Shown here piece after piece: positions 40,606 through 54,160 of a stretch of DNA of 64,000 nucleotides. The first letter of the stretch is position 1, and every line of letters begins with the position of its first letter. The position numbers and the translations under genes are program-made. The notes beneath the pieces are model-generated. The model searched no databases, was not told the origin of the DNA, and saw only the letters and a list, made by a program, of their open reading frames with translations. Source of the stretch: Streptomyces sp. SDr-06 (GTDB lineage Bacteria; Actinomycetota; Actinomycetes; Streptomycetales; Streptomycetaceae); assembly GCF_003324565.1 (NCBI RefSeq), contig NZ_QOLA01000005.1:310001-374000 (forward strand), in the 5' to 3' direction.

Positions 40606-41732
40606 ACCGGGTGATGCCGACGGGCGAGGTCACCTACCGCGCCCTGTTCTGCGACCTGCGCACCGACCGGGTCATCGACGCGCTGCCGCTCACCGAGGTC
40701 GAGTTCGACGACTTCATCGGCAAGCCGGGGCAGCTGCGCGCCACCGTGCCGCTGCCCGACCCGGCGCTCGCGCGGCGAGCCCGCGAGGCGCTCCGGCCCG
40801 GCCGCACCGCGGTCTGGCTGGAGCGCGGCTCCGACATCTGGTGGGGCGGCATCCTGTGGACCTGCACACCGGCCGGCGACGAGCGCGGCCGTCTGGAGGT
40901 GCAGATCCAGGCGGGCACCTTCGGCTCCTACCTCGACCACCGCATCCTCTCCGGCGACCTGGCCTTCCCAGCACCCGGCACCGACCAGTTCGACATCGCC
41001 CGCGCGCTGGTGCGGCACGTCCAGGAGCAGCCCGGCGGCGACATCGGGATCGTCCTCGACGACGACCTGTCGGGCGTGCTCGGCACCCATGCCTATGCCC
41101 GCACCGACCTCGCCCGGGTCGGCGAGCTGATCGACGCGCTCGCCGCACTCCAGTACGGCTTCGAGTGGCGCGTCCAGTGCTACCGCGACTCCGAGACCGG
41201 CGCCCGGGTCAAAAAGCTCCAGCTGGGCCACCCGAAGATCCGTACCGGCTCGGTGCCGATCGTCCTGGACCGGCCGGGGCCGGTGCTCACCTACAGCCTG
41301 CCGACAGACTCGACCGTGCAGGCCAACGTGTGGCTGGCCCGAGGCGAGACGGCGAACAACAACAACGCCGCGGCCTCGCTCCCCCAGCTGGCCGACCCCG
41401 CCATCGCCGCCGACGACCTGGAGGCGGGGTGGCCCCGGCTCGAAGGTTCCTCGGACCACAGCGGGGTCTCGGACAAGGCCGTCCTGGACAGCCTGGCCCG
41501 GGCCGAACTGGCCCGGGCCAGGCGCCCGCAGGTGATCCCCGAGGTCACCATCCGCGTCGACGGCCGCATTACCCCCGCCCTCATCGGCTCGTCGGTGCTG
41601 CTGCGCATCCGCGACGGCTGGCACCAGGACGGCACCGACCCGCGCCACCGGGTCGTCGGCCTGACCGTGACACCGCCAGGGCGCGGTCGCGGCGAGACCG
41701 CCAAGCTCTATCTGGAACCGGAGGACGCCTGA
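40602..41732 (+). CDS. tail hub/baseplate protein (Gp37-like)
   Basis: A 376-residue protein with a GTG start overlapping the previous stop. It begins NRVMPTGEVTYRALFCDLRTDR. The segment LPLTEVEFDDFIGKPGQLRATVPLP and later WWGGILWTCTP match the siphovirus ReqiPepy6 Gp37-like family, usually the tail-tip hub. The C-terminal region has DSLARAELARARRPQ and ends KLYLEPEDA. It overlaps the next gene by one base (TGATG). Confidence 0.75.
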   Translation: MNRVMPTGEVTYRALFCDLRTDRVIDALPLTEVEFDDFIGKPGQLRATVPLPDPALARRAREALRPGRTAVWLERGSDIWWGGILWTCTPAGDERGRLEVQIQAGTFGSYLDHRILSGDLAFPAPGTDQFDIARALVRHVQEQPGGDIGIVLDDDLSGVLGTHAYARTDLARVGELIDALAALQYGFEWRVQCYRDSETGARVKKLQLGHPKIRTGSVPIVLDRPGPVLTYSLPTDSTVQANVWLARGETANNNNAAASLPQLADPAIAADDLEAGWPRLEGSSDHSGVSDKAVLDSLARAELARARRPQVIPEVTIRVDGRITPALIGSSVLLRIRDGWHQDGTDPRHRVVGLTVTPPGRGRGETAKLYLEPEDA

Positions 41733-42445
41733 TGGCCGCGATCCCCACCGATCTCCTGGACCGCATCCGCGGACTGGAGCGCCAGGTCCGCGCCCTGATG
41801 GGCAGCGCCAACACCCGGCCCGCCATGGACCGGATCAGCGGCGGCAACGTCGTCATCAGCGACGGCGGGCAGCTCGCGGTGCGCAACCGCGACGAGCAGA
41901 AGGGCGCCGAGCTCCTCTACATCGGCCAGGTCGCACCGGCCCGGCCCGGCGGCGAGGAGCAGCAGGGCTTCTTCGTGCGGCGCGACGACGGTTCCAAGGC
42001 TCTCACCGTGCACGCCGACGCCCCCGATCTCCAGCCCAACCAGTCGGTGAAGGTCTTCGACCGCAAGGGCAACGCGCTGTTCGCCGACGACACCGGCGGC
42101 GAGGGCCTGGCCCGCCCCTACATCCCGTATCCGCTGCCCACCCCGGAGGACACCGGCCGCTGGGAGGCCACCTCGGCCGCCGAGTGGACCACCCTCTACA
42201 ACGGCAACGCCATCGCCCAACACCCGTACCTGTACTGCCTGATCGCGGCGACGCCGGGAGGCGAGGTCCGGCTGCTCGTCAACGGCGTCCAGGTCGGGCC
42301 GAGCGCCACGGGAACGCTGGAGTTCACCGCGCCGATCGGCGCCGCGTACGACAGCCCCGTCACCTTCCTGGTGCAGGCCCGGGCCGGGGCGCCCGGCGCG
42401 ACCGTCCGCTGTTCGCCCCGCGCGCTGTACGGCGTCAAGTCCTGA
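41732..42445 (+). CDS. tail tip-associated protein
   Basis: A 237-residue protein. An N-terminal helix (DLLDRIRGLERQVRALMG) probably trimerises. It is followed by a beta-rich region with ISGGNVVISDGGQLAVRNRDE and a C-terminal beta-sandwich (TPGGEVRLLVNGVQVGPSA). This looks like a short tail-tip fibre or connector attached to the hub. Translational coupling to the previous gene suggests equal production. Confidence 0.65.
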   Translation: MAAIPTDLLDRIRGLERQVRALMGSANTRPAMDRISGGNVVISDGGQLAVRNRDEQKGAELLYIGQVAPARPGGEEQQGFFVRRDDGSKALTVHADAPDLQPNQSVKVFDRKGNALFADDTGGEGLARPYIPYPLPTPEDTGRWEATSAAEWTTLYNGNAIAQHPYLYCLIAATPGGEVRLLVNGVQVGPSATGTLEFTAPIGAAYDSPVTFLVQARAGAPGATVRCSPRALYGVKS

Positions 42446-42493
42446 CGCCGCGACCGTCCCCCTCTCCTGACCCCCAGTTCTAGGAGCCCCTCC

Positions 42494-43945
42494 GTGTTGC
42501 CCTCCACCATTCCCACGGTGACCGTCACCGCCCGCTACCTCACCCCGGCGGGCCTCGCCCTGAGCGGCACGGTCACCTTCAGCGCCCCCACCCTGCTCAC
42601 GCACACCGCGAGCGATGTCATCCTGGGCGGCCCGATCGTCGCCCAGCTCGACACCGACGGCCGGATCAAGGCGGTCCTGCCGGCCACCGACGCGCCGGGC
42701 ATGAATCCGGTCACGTGGCAGTACACGGTGACCGAGCAGCTCTCCGGCCTGTCCGCCAACCGCACGTACAGCATCGTGCTCCCGGCCGCCCAGACCGTCG
42801 TCGACCTGGCCGACCTCGCGCCCGCCGATCCGCGGGCCCCGGAGTACGTGGCCGTGCCCGGGCCGCCGGGACCCGCCGGTGCGCAGGGCCCGGCGGGACC
42901 CGCGGGCGCGCCCGGCGCCGTGCGGTCCGTGAACGGCAAGGGCACCGCCGACATCGTGCTCACGCCCACCGACGTGCAGGCCGTGCCCGCTGCCTCGGTC
43001 GGCGCCGCGAACGGAGTGGCCGCGCTCGACGCGGCCGGCCGGGTGCCCGTCACCCAGCTGCCGCCCGGCACGGTCGACCCGGTGTCGTCGGTCAACGGCA
43101 GGAAGGGCGCGGTCGTCCTGAGCGCGGCCGACGTCAACGCACTGGACCAGGCCGCCGGAGATCTGCGCTACGTGCGCCCCGAGGGCATTCCGGTGCAGTC
43201 GGTCAACGACCGCACCGGCAAGGTCGTCCTGGACGCCGTCGCGGTCGGCGCCGCCCCGCTGGGCTCGGCGGTCCTGCTGAGCGGGGCGCAGAGCATCGAC
43301 GGTGCCAAGACGTTCACCGCCGTGCCCTCCTCGGCGGCCCCGCCCACCGCCCCGGCCCATCTGGCGCGCAAGGAGTACGTCGACGCGGTCGCCACCCCGG
43401 GCAGCTGGGCCCCCGGCGACCTCGGCTTCAAGGCCTGGGGCTTCGACCCGGCCACGACGTCGGGCAACCGCTCGCAGTACTGCGGGGCGGGCTCCGTCTA
43501 CCTCATGGGCATCCGCCTCAACACCCCGGCCACCGTGAGCAGCGTCGCCTTCTACTGCACCGGCTACGTCGGCGGCACTCTCAGCGAGGCGACGTACGCG
43601 GGTCTGTACGACGCGAACGGCACCCGCGTGGGTGTCACCGGCTCCCTCAAGGACGTCATCAAGGACGGCGCCACCGCCGTGTGCCCGCTGACCAAGGCCT
43701 ACGACGCCCCGGCCGGCACCTACTGGGTGGCGCTCCTGATCAACGGCCCCACCGAGGCGGGCAAGGGTCCCGCGTTCGCGATGGCGGCGGGCGCCGGTGA
43801 GCGGCCGGCGGGCTCGGCCCGGATGCCGAACGCCTTCGCCCGCTACGGCCGGCTGCCCGCCACCGGCCAGGCCACGCTGCCCACCAGCTTCTCCCCCAAG
43901 TCCGTGGTCACCGACACCAACGCGCTCTGGGCCGCCGTCGCCTGA
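42494..43945 (+). CDS. tail fibre with collagen-like repeat
   Basis: A 483-residue protein with a GTG start and AGGAG seven bases upstream. The N-terminal domain (about 1-115) may attach to the tail tip. A collagen-like Gly-X-Y stretch (GPPGPAGAQGPAGPAGAPG, about 121-139) forms a trimeric stalk. Repeated SVNGKGTADIVLT and SVNGRKGAVVLSA units follow, as in many actinophage fibres. A C-terminal domain of about 170 residues is the likely receptor-binding head. It would define the target range. A terminator-like hairpin follows. Confidence 0.8.
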   Translation: MLPSTIPTVTVTARYLTPAGLALSGTVTFSAPTLLTHTASDVILGGPIVAQLDTDGRIKAVLPATDAPGMNPVTWQYTVTEQLSGLSANRTYSIVLPAAQTVVDLADLAPADPRAPEYVAVPGPPGPAGAQGPAGPAGAPGAVRSVNGKGTADIVLTPTDVQAVPAASVGAANGVAALDAAGRVPVTQLPPGTVDPVSSVNGRKGAVVLSAADVNALDQAAGDLRYVRPEGIPVQSVNDRTGKVVLDAVAVGAAPLGSAVLLSGAQSIDGAKTFTAVPSSAAPPTAPAHLARKEYVDAVATPGSWAPGDLGFKAWGFDPATTSGNRSQYCGAGSVYLMGIRLNTPATVSSVAFYCTGYVGGTLSEATYAGLYDANGTRVGVTGSLKDVIKDGATAVCPLTKAYDAPAGTYWVALLINGPTEAGKGPAFAMAAGAGERPAGSARMPNAFARYGRLPATGQATLPTSFSPKSVVTDTNALWAAVA

Positions 43946-43960
43946 CCGGCCCCCGCACCC

Positions 43961-43996
43961 CGAAGGCTCCCCCGGGTCCCGCCCGGGGGGCCTTCG
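43961..43996 (+). terminator. hairpin between tail fibre and amidase genes
   Basis: An inverted repeat CGAAGGCTCCCCCGGG / CCCGGGGGGCCTTCG with loop TCCCG, 15-bp stem with one bulge. It may end or reduce transcription into the lysis genes. Confidence 0.7.
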
Positions 43997-44021
43997 TCCG
44001 TCCCCACCCGAGAGGAACCGC

Positions 44022-44948
44022 ATGTCAACTCCGCTGTCCGCAGAGGCTTTTGTGAGTGCCCTGCGCGCCGAAGGCGTCAGTGTCGTCGAGATCGACGGCT
44101 GGCGCGAGCACAACCGCAACCACAAGGGCGCCTGGGGCCCGGTCAACGGCGTGATCGTCCACCACACCGTGAGCAGCGGCACCGACGCCTCCGTACGCCT
44201 GTGCTACGACGGCTACGACGAACTGCCGGGCCCACTGTGCCACGGCGTCATCGCCAAGGACGGCACCGTCCACCTGGTCGGCAACGGCCGCGCCAACCAC
44301 GCCGGGGGCGGCGACCCGGCCGTGCTGGACGCCGTCATCGCCGAGAACTACGGGGACCGGCCCCCGGCCACCCGGCAGCACGAGGGCAGCTCGGGCGCGG
44401 TCGACGGCAACGCCCGCTTCTACGGCTTCGAGTGCGTCAACCTCGGCGACGGCTCGGACCCTTGGCCGGCCGCCCAGCTCGACGCGATCGAGCGGGTCTC
44501 GGCCGCGCTCTGCCGGGCCCACGGCTGGTCCGCGAAGAGCGTGATCGGCCATCTGGAGTGGTCGGACTGGAAGAGCGACCCGCGCGGCTTCGCCATGGCG
44601 TCCCTGCGCGCGCGCATCGCCGCCCGGCTCGCCGGAAAGCCCGTCTCCGACAGCTCCGCCGCGTTCACCGCGGCCCAGAACGCCACCGGCCCGCGGCGCT
44701 TCCAGCCGTTCCCCGGCGCCGAGTTCTTCACCGCGGGCCGGGACTCGCCGGTGATCACCGCGATGGGTCGACGGCTGGTGGCCGAGGGCTGCTCGGCCTA
44801 CAGCGAGGGCCCCGGCCCGCGCTGGAGCGCCACCGACCGCGCCTCGTACGCCCTGTGGCAGCGCCGGCTCGGCTTCGACGGCGTGGACGCCGACGGCGTA
44901 CCGGGCCGCAGCTCCTGGGACGCCCTCAAGGTCCCGTACACCGTCTGA
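44022..44948 (+). CDS. N-acetylmuramoyl-L-alanine amidase (endolysin-like)
   Basis: A 308-residue enzyme of the Amidase_2/PGRP fold that cuts peptidoglycan stem peptides. Zinc ligands can be read: VIVHHTVS (His about 47), GHLEWSD (His about 177) and the downstream SDPRG aspartate (about 186). The C-terminal third (about 220-305) resembles a peptidoglycan-binding domain, with ASYALWQRRLGFDGVDADG and PGRSSWDAL. There is no signal peptide, so export needs a holin, and two holin-like genes follow. GAGAGGAA precedes the ATG. Confidence 0.9.
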   Translation: MSTPLSAEAFVSALRAEGVSVVEIDGWREHNRNHKGAWGPVNGVIVHHTVSSGTDASVRLCYDGYDELPGPLCHGVIAKDGTVHLVGNGRANHAGGGDPAVLDAVIAENYGDRPPATRQHEGSSGAVDGNARFYGFECVNLGDGSDPWPAAQLDAIERVSAALCRAHGWSAKSVIGHLEWSDWKSDPRGFAMASLRARIAARLAGKPVSDSSAAFTAAQNATGPRRFQPFPGAEFFTAGRDSPVITAMGRRLVAEGCSAYSEGPGPRWSATDRASYALWQRRLGFDGVDADGVPGRSSWDALKVPYTV

Positions 44949-45019
44949 CCGCCCCGGCTCCGGGCGCGGTACACCGCTCCCGGGGCCGGCCCCATCTCCG
45001 CGCCAGAAAAGAGAAACCC

Positions 45020-45262
45020 ATGTCCGAAGCCGCCAAGCACGCCCTGCGGACCGTCCTGCAGACCGCCGTCGCCCTCGCGCTCGCGCTGCCCGCCCTCGTG
45101 GACGCCTCCGGCATCCCCGCGGGTCTCCCCTGGGTCGCCGGCGCACTGGCCGTGGCCGGCGGGCTGTCCCGCGTCATGGCGCTGCCCGCCGTCCAGAGCC
45201 TGTTGCCCGGATGGCTGCGTACCGGGCCCCAGCACACGGGTGCCGCCGATGACCGAGGCTGA
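45020..45262 (+). CDS. holin-like small membrane protein
   Basis: An 80-residue protein with two hydrophobic stretches, about residues 12-28 (LQTAVALALALPALVDA) and 34-50 (AGLPWVAGALAVAGGLS), and a basic/polar C-terminus. Size, topology and position right after the amidase fit a phage holin. No sequence family is certain. It overlaps the next gene by 14 bases. Confidence 0.65.
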   Translation: MSEAAKHALRTVLQTAVALALALPALVDASGIPAGLPWVAGALAVAGGLSRVMALPAVQSLLPGWLRTGPQHTGAADDRG

Positions 45263-45512
45263 CCCGGGTGACCCGGTCGCGGTCGCCCTGGAGCTGGAGC
45301 GGCTGCGCGGCACCCTGGAGGCCGGGTTCGCCCGGGTCGATGGGGCGCTCGCCCTGCTCGTCCAGCGCAGCGACCAGACCGACCGCCAACTCGCCGACCA
45401 CGAGAGCCGGTTGGACGCGCTGGAGCGGGCCCGCTGGCCGGTGGCGAGCATCGCCGCACTCACCGCGGTGACCGGCACCGCGCTGGGCCTGTGGCAGCTG
45501 GCCGCCCGCTGA
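45249..45512 (+). CDS. coiled-coil membrane protein of the lysis cassette
   Basis: An 87-residue protein. A helical acidic N-terminal region (ELERLRGTLEAGFARVDGA, about 13-31, with heptads continuing to about 60) is followed by one membrane helix (VASIAALTAVTGTALGLW, about 66-83). Such proteins occur beside holins in actinophages and may be a second holin or an antiholin. It is the last gene of the cluster and faces rpoC across a terminator. Confidence 0.6.
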   Translation: MTEADPGDPVAVALELERLRGTLEAGFARVDGALALLVQRSDQTDRQLADHESRLDALERARWPVASIAALTAVTGTALGLWQLAAR

Positions 45513-45515
45513 AAA

Positions 45516-45563
45516 CCCCGAAGGGCGCCCACCCCGCGCAAGCGGAGTGGGCGCCCCTCGGGG
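45516..45563. terminator. bidirectional terminator between tail cluster and rpoC
   Basis: A long imperfect hairpin: CCCCG(AA)GGGCGCCCAC ... GTGGGCGCCC(CT)CGGGG, with inner GC-GCAA-GC. It ends transcripts from both the tail cluster and rpoC and marks the cluster's right boundary. Confidence 0.85.
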
Positions 45564-45573
45564 GACGTACGCC

Positions 45574-49473
<3,900 letters not shown>

Positions 49474-49534
49474 TTGTCGTCAATCCCTCTTTCGGGGTCG
49501 ATTCTTCAAGATGGTCTGAGGGGGGTCCGGGGAC

Positions 49535-49561
49535 GTAGGGGGCTCTTGTCGAGCCCCCTAC
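49535..49561 (-). terminator. hairpin in the rpoB-rpoC gap
   Basis: A perfect 11-bp stem, GTAGGGGGCTC / GAGCCCCCTAC, with loop TTGTC. It lies just after the rpoB stop and may be an RNase processing site or weak terminator. The operon is still probably co-transcribed. Confidence 0.7.
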
Positions 49562-49568
49562 AGACCCG

Positions 49569-52500
49569 TCAGACCTCTTCGACGCTGCTCGGCTCGCGCC
49601 GGGACAGGTCGATACCGAGCTCCTCCGCAGCGCGGAAGACGTCCTCGTCCGTGTCGCGCATCTCGATGGACATGCCGTCCGAGGACAGCACCTCCACGTT
49701 GAGGCAGAGCGACTGCATTTCCTTGATGAGCACCTTGAAGGACTCGGGAATGCCGGGCTCAGGAATGTTCTCGCCCTTGACGATGGCCTCGTAGACCTTC
49801 ACACGGCCGGTCACGTCGTCGGACTTGATGGTCAGCAGCTCCTGGAGGGCGTACGCGGCGCCGTATGCCTCCAGCGCCCACACCTCCATCTCACCGAAGC
49901 GCTGGCCACCGAACTGGGCCTTACCACCCAGCGGCTGCTGGGTGATCATCGAGTACGGACCGGTCGAGCGGGCGTGCAGCTTGTCGTCGACCAGGTGGTG
50001 CAGCTTCAGGATGTACATGTACCCGACCGAGATCGGGTCCGGGAACGGCTCACCGGAGCGGCCGTCGAAGAGCTGCGCCTTGCCGGACGGGCGGACCAGG
50101 CGGTCGCCGTCGCGGTTGGGGATCGTGGCCTCGAAGAGACCGGAGATCTCGTCCTCGCGGGCGCCGTCGAAGACCGGGGTCGCGACGTTGGTACCGGCGG
50201 CGACCTGGTCGGCGCCGATGGCCTGCAGACGCTTGGCCCAGTCGTCGGCCAGACCGGAGACGTCCCAGCCGCGGCTGGCGAGCCAGCCGAGGTGGATCTC
50301 CAGGACCTGTCCCGGGTTCATTCGGGACGGGACACCGAGCGGGTTGAGGATGATGTCGACCGGGGTCCCGTCCTCGAGGAACGGCATGTCCTCGATGGGC
50401 AGGATCTTGGAGATGACACCCTTGTTGCCGTGACGGCCGGCGAGCTTGTCACCGTCCGTGATCTTGCGCTTCTGCGCCACGTAGACGCGAACCAGCTGGT
50501 TCACACCCGGCGGCAGCTCGTCGCCCTCTTCACGGTCGAAGACGCGGACGCCGATGACCTTGCCGGTCTCGCCGTGCGGCACCTTCAGGGAGGTGTCACG
50601 GACCTCGCGGGCCTTCTCACCGAAGATCGCGCGGAGCAGGCGCTCCTCCGGCGTCAGCTCGGTCTCACCCTTGGGCGTGACCTTGCCGACGAGGATGTCG
50701 CCGGCGACGACCTCGGCACCGATACGGATGATGCCGCGCTCGTCGAGGTCGGCGAGGACCTCCTCGGAGACGTTCGGGATGTCCCGGGTGATCTCCTCCG
50801 GGCCGAGCTTGGTGTCACGGGCGTCGACCTCGTGCTCCTCGATGTGGATCGAGGAGAGGACGTCGTCCTGCACGAGGCGCTGCGACAGGATGATCGCGTC
50901 CTCGTAGTTGTGACCCTCCCACGGCATGAACGCCACGAGCAGGTTCTTGCCCAGCGCCATCTCACCCTGCTGGGTGGCGGGACCGTCGGCCAGGACCTGG
51001 CCCTCGATCACGCGGGCGCCCTCGTCGACGACAACCTTCTGGTTGACCGAGGTGCCCTGGTTGGAGCGGGAGAACTTGGCGATCCGGTACGTGGTGTACG
51101 TGCCGTCGTCGTTGGCGACGGTGATGTAGTCCGCGGAGACCTCCTGGACGACACCCGCCTTCTCCGCCTTGATGACGTCACCGGCGTCGACCGCGCAGCG
51201 GTACTCCATGCCGGTGCCGACGAGCGGCGCCTCGGACGTGATCAGCGGCACGGCCTGACGCATCATGTTCGCGCCCATGAGGGCACGGTTGGCGTCGTCG
51301 TGCTCGAGGAACGGGATCATGGCGGTCGCGACCGACACCATCTGGCGCGGCGAGACGTCCATGTAGTCGACCTCGGTGCCGGGCACGTAGTCGACCTCGC
51401 CACCACGGCGGCGGACCAGCACGCGCGGCTCGGTGAACCGCATCTCGTCGTTGAGCGCGGCGTTGGCCTGCGCGATGACGAAGCGGTCCTCCTCGTCGGC
51501 GGTGACGTAGTCGACCTCGTCGGTGACCTGGCCGTCGACGACCTTGCGGTACGGCGTCTCGATGAAGCCGAACGCGTTGACCCGGCCGTACGAGGCGAGC
51601 GAACCGATCAGACCGATGTTCGGGCCTTCGGGCGTCTCGATCGGGCACATGCGGCCGTAGTGCGACGGGTGCACGTCACGGACCTCGAAGCCGGCCCGCT
51701 CACGCGAGAGACCACCCGGGCCGAGCGCCGACAGACGGCGCTTGTGGGTGAGACCCGACAGCGGGTTGTTCTGGTCCATGAACTGCGACAGCTGGCTGGT
51801 GCCGAAGAACTCCTTGATAGAGGCGACGACCGGCCGGATGTTGATCAGGGTCTGCGGCGTGATCGCCTCGACGTCCTGGGTGGTCATGCGCTCACGCACG
51901 ACGCGCTCCATACGAGCCAGACCCGTACGGACCTGGTTCTGGATGAGCTCGCCGACGTTGCGCAGACGACGGTTGCCGAAGTGGTCGATGTCGTCGGTCT
52001 CGACGACGATGTTCCGACCCGACTCGCCGACCGTCTCGGTCTCACCGGCGTGCAGCTTGACCAGGTACTTGATGGTCGCGATGACGTCGTCGGTGGTGAG
52101 CACGCCGGCGTCCAGCGGCTCGTCCGCGCCGAGCTTCTTGTTCACCTTGTAGCGGCCGACCTTCGCGAGGTCGTAGCGCTTCGGGTTGAAGTAGAGGTTC
52201 TCGAGCAGCGTCTGAGCGGCCTCGCGCGTCGGCGGCTCGCCCGGACGCAGCTTGCGGTAGATGTCGAGCAGCGCGTCGTCCTGGCCCTGGGTGTGGTCCT
52301 TCTCCAGGGTGGCGCGCATCGACTCGTACTCACCGAACTCCTCGAGGATCTGCTCGGTGGTCCAACCGAGAGCCTTCAGGAGAACGGTGACGGACTGCTT
52401 GCGCTTGCGGTCGATGCGGACACCGACCATGTCGCGCTTGTCGATCTCCATCTCGAGCCAGGCACCCCGGGACGGGATGATCTTGGCCGTGAAGATGTCC

Positions 52501-53054
52501 TTGTCGGACGTCTTGTCGATGTTGGAGTCGAAGTAGACACCCGGCGAGCGGACCAGCTGCGACACGACGACACGCTCGGTGCCGTTGATGACGAAGGTGC
52601 CCTTGTTGGTCATGAGCGGGAAGTCGCCCATGAAGACCGTCTGGGACTTGATCTCGCCGGTCTCGTTGTTGGTGAACTCGGCGGTGACGAAGAGCGGGGC
52701 CGCGAACGTGAAGTCGCGCTCCTTGCACTCGTCGATCGAGTTCTTCGGCGGCTCGAAGCGGTGGTCGCGGAAGGTCAGCGACATCGACCCGGAGAAGTCC
52801 TCGATCGGGGAGATCTCTTCGAAGATCTCCTCCAGACCGGACTTCGTGGGGACGTCCTGTCCACTCTCGAGAGCGGCCTCGACCCGAGACTTCCAAGCGG
52901 CATTGCCGAGCAGCCAGTCAAAGCTCTCGGTCTGCAGCGCAAGAAGGTTCGGAACCTCGAGGGGCTCCTTGATCTTTGCAAAGGAGATGCGCAGCGGGGC
53001 GGTGCTGGCGCCGTTGTTCGTATTGGCGGTCGAGGCGTTGCGCGAGGCGGCCAA
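49569..53054 (-). CDS. rpoB: RNA polymerase beta subunit
   Basis: A 1161-residue beta subunit. I place the start at the TTG at 53054, which has GGAAGGA seven bases upstream and gives the usual Streptomyces length; an in-frame GTG lies 10 codons upstream. The rifampicin region reads [17 protein letters not shown] and [13 protein letters not shown], wild type at the common Asp, His and Ser resistance sites. The DDRI-type [12 protein letters not shown] region and C-terminus are intact. It has its own promoter (53235-53263). Confidence 0.98.
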   Translation of the reverse strand: MAASRNASTANTNNGASTAPLRISFAKIKEPLEVPNLLALQTESFDWLLGNAAWKSRVEAALESGQDVPTKSGLEEIFEEISPIEDFSGSMSLTFRDHRFEPPKNSIDECKERDFTFAAPLFVTAEFTNNETGEIKSQTVFMGDFPLMTNKGTFVINGTERVVVSQLVRSPGVYFDSNIDKTSDKDIFTAKIIPSRGAWLEMEIDKRDMVGVRIDRKRKQSVTVLLKALGWTTEQILEEFGEYESMRATLEKDHTQGQDDALLDIYRKLRPGEPPTREAAQTLLENLYFNPKRYDLAKVGRYKVNKKLGADEPLDAGVLTTDDVIATIKYLVKLHAGETETVGESGRNIVVETDDIDHFGNRRLRNVGELIQNQVRTGLARMERVVRERMTTQDVEAITPQTLINIRPVVASIKEFFGTSQLSQFMDQNNPLSGLTHKRRLSALGPGGLSRERAGFEVRDVHPSHYGRMCPIETPEGPNIGLIGSLASYGRVNAFGFIETPYRKVVDGQVTDEVDYVTADEEDRFVIAQANAALNDEMRFTEPRVLVRRRGGEVDYVPGTEVDYMDVSPRQMVSVATAMIPFLEHDDANRALMGANMMRQAVPLITSEAPLVGTGMEYRCAVDAGDVIKAEKAGVVQEVSADYITVANDDGTYTTYRIAKFSRSNQGTSVNQKVVVDEGARVIEGQVLADGPATQQGEMALGKNLLVAFMPWEGHNYEDAIILSQRLVQDDVLSSIHIEEHEVDARDTKLGPEEITRDIPNVSEEVLADLDERGIIRIGAEVVAGDILVGKVTPKGETELTPEERLLRAIFGEKAREVRDTSLKVPHGETGKVIGVRVFDREEGDELPPGVNQLVRVYVAQKRKITDGDKLAGRHGNKGVISKILPIEDMPFLEDGTPVDIILNPLGVPSRMNPGQVLEIHLGWLASRGWDVSGLADDWAKRLQAIGADQVAAGTNVATPVFDGAREDEISGLFEATIPNRDGDRLVRPSGKAQLFDGRSGEPFPDPISVGYMYILKLHHLVDDKLHARSTGPYSMITQQPLGGKAQFGGQRFGEMEVWALEAYGAAYALQELLTIKSDDVTGRVKVYEAIVKGENIPEPGIPESFKVLIKEMQSLCLNVEVLSSDGMSIEMRDTDEDVFRAAEELGIDLSRREPSSVEEV

Positions 53055-53234
53055 GAGGGGGTCCTTCCGAGGGCTCGGACTCACTACGCGCGTACCGGTC
53101 CCACGTGGGCACAGAGAGAGACGTTTCTGATTCGGCCGGAAAAGCCAGGTCAGGGCGGTTCAATCCGAGGTGCTCAAGCGAGGGCATGCCCCTGGTGACG
53201 GGCAGGGGACAGCTAACAGGCAGCGCAAAGGGAC

Positions 53235-53263
53235 AGTGTAGCCACTCGGCACACTGATGTCCA
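53235..53263 (-). promoter_or_regulatory. rpoB promoter (SigA/HrdB type)
   Basis: On the minus strand the -35 is TGGACA (53263-53258) and the -10 is TACACT (53240-53235) with a 17-base spacer. The leader to the TTG start is about 175 bases. It suggests that rpoBC is transcribed separately from rplJL as well as by readthrough. The rest of the 609-base rplL-rpoB gap holds no gene I can see. Confidence 0.65.
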
Positions 53264-53568
53264 GGGCGGATTTTTCGAGACCCGCATTGCTCTTCTCAAG
53301 TACCTCGGTACCTCGGTCAGCCGTGCGCCGCGCAGACGCAGATTAGTACTGCCCTCTTCGCCGTCGATCCATGCCTCGGATCCGGATCGTTGTGACGACG
53401 CGTCCTGAGAATTGCGCGCTGCGTGCGGTTCGTCAAGACCCCTCCGCTCCCCGGAGATCGCCGCGGGAGCCGTTGCGGGGCGTACGCCTGCGTCCTCGCC
53501 GAGCAGACGGCGAAGATCACCATACTCCCCGACGAGCCGCGTGCAAGGCAGGCGTCACGGGTACGCCG

Positions 53569-53600
53569 AAGGGCGACCACCCGGATGGGTGATCGCCCTT
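53569..53600 (-). terminator. hairpin after rplL
   Basis: AAGGGCGACCACCC-GGAT-GGGTGATCGCCCTT, a 14-bp stem with one mismatch, about 65 bases downstream of rplL. It is a probable attenuator that lowers transcription from rplJL into rpoBC. Confidence 0.75.
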
Positions 53601-53663
53601 GGCGGTGTCCGGCGGCGCGCGGGCGCGCCTGCGGGACGGTGCGGGTCAGGGACCCGCGAGGTG

Positions 53664-54047
53664 TTACTTGACCGTGACGGAGGCGCCGGCGGCCTTGAGG
53701 GACTCGGCAGCCTTGTCAGCGGCCTCCTTGGCGACCTTCTCGAGGACCGGCTTCGGGGTGCCGTCGACGAGGTCCTTGGCCTCCTTCAGACCCAGGGAGG
53801 TCAGCTCGCGCACGACCTTGATGACCTGGATCTTCTTCTCGCCGGCACCCTCGAGGATGACGTCGAACTCGTCCTGCTCCTCGACGGCCTCGGCGGCCGG
53901 GCCACCGGCGGCGGGGCCGGCAACGGCGACGGCCGCGGCGGCGGTGACGTCGAACTTCTCCTCGAAGGCCTTCACGAACTCGGAGAGCTCGATGAGGGTC
54001 ATCTCCTCGAACTGGGCGAGCAGGTCTTCCTGGCTGAGCTTCGCCAT
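53664..54047 (-). CDS. rplL: 50S ribosomal protein L7/L12
   Basis: A 127-residue stalk protein. The N-terminal dimerisation helix pair ([21 protein letters not shown]), an Ala-rich hinge (about 38-60) and the C-terminal factor-binding domain ([19 protein letters not shown]) are all present. Several copies bind L10 and recruit EF-Tu and EF-G. The start at 54047 is preceded by AAGGATCG. It follows rplJ. Confidence 0.98.
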   Translation of the reverse strand: MAKLSQEDLLAQFEEMTLIELSEFVKAFEEKFDVTAAAAVAVAGPAAGGPAAEAVEEQDEFDVILEGAGEKKIQVIKVVRELTSLGLKEAKDLVDGTPKPVLEKVAKEAADKAAESLKAAGASVTVK

Positions 54048-54160
54048 GATGGGCGATCCTTCCACTAATTCGGCGGGTGCCGGATGTACATGTAGGCGGG
54101 CGTACGTTCGGCCCGCTGCGACCGCGCCCCTAGTGGGCCGCGATCAATGCGCGAGCCGAG

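Noticed and set aside
32754..43945. Contractile injection system (eCIS or R-type tailocin)
   Set aside because: There is no sheath, no AAA+ ATPase, and no gpV-spike or gpJ-type baseplate set. The tape measure, Dit-like and Gp37-like genes point to a non-contractile siphophage tail.
30409..45512. Complete prophage
   Set aside because: I found no integrase, terminase, portal, capsid or replication gene and no att-like repeats at the borders. A decayed prophage origin remains possible.
51700..51850. Possible rifampicin-resistance changes in rpoB
   Set aside because: The region reads [10 protein letters not shown] and [13 protein letters not shown], wild type at the common resistance positions.
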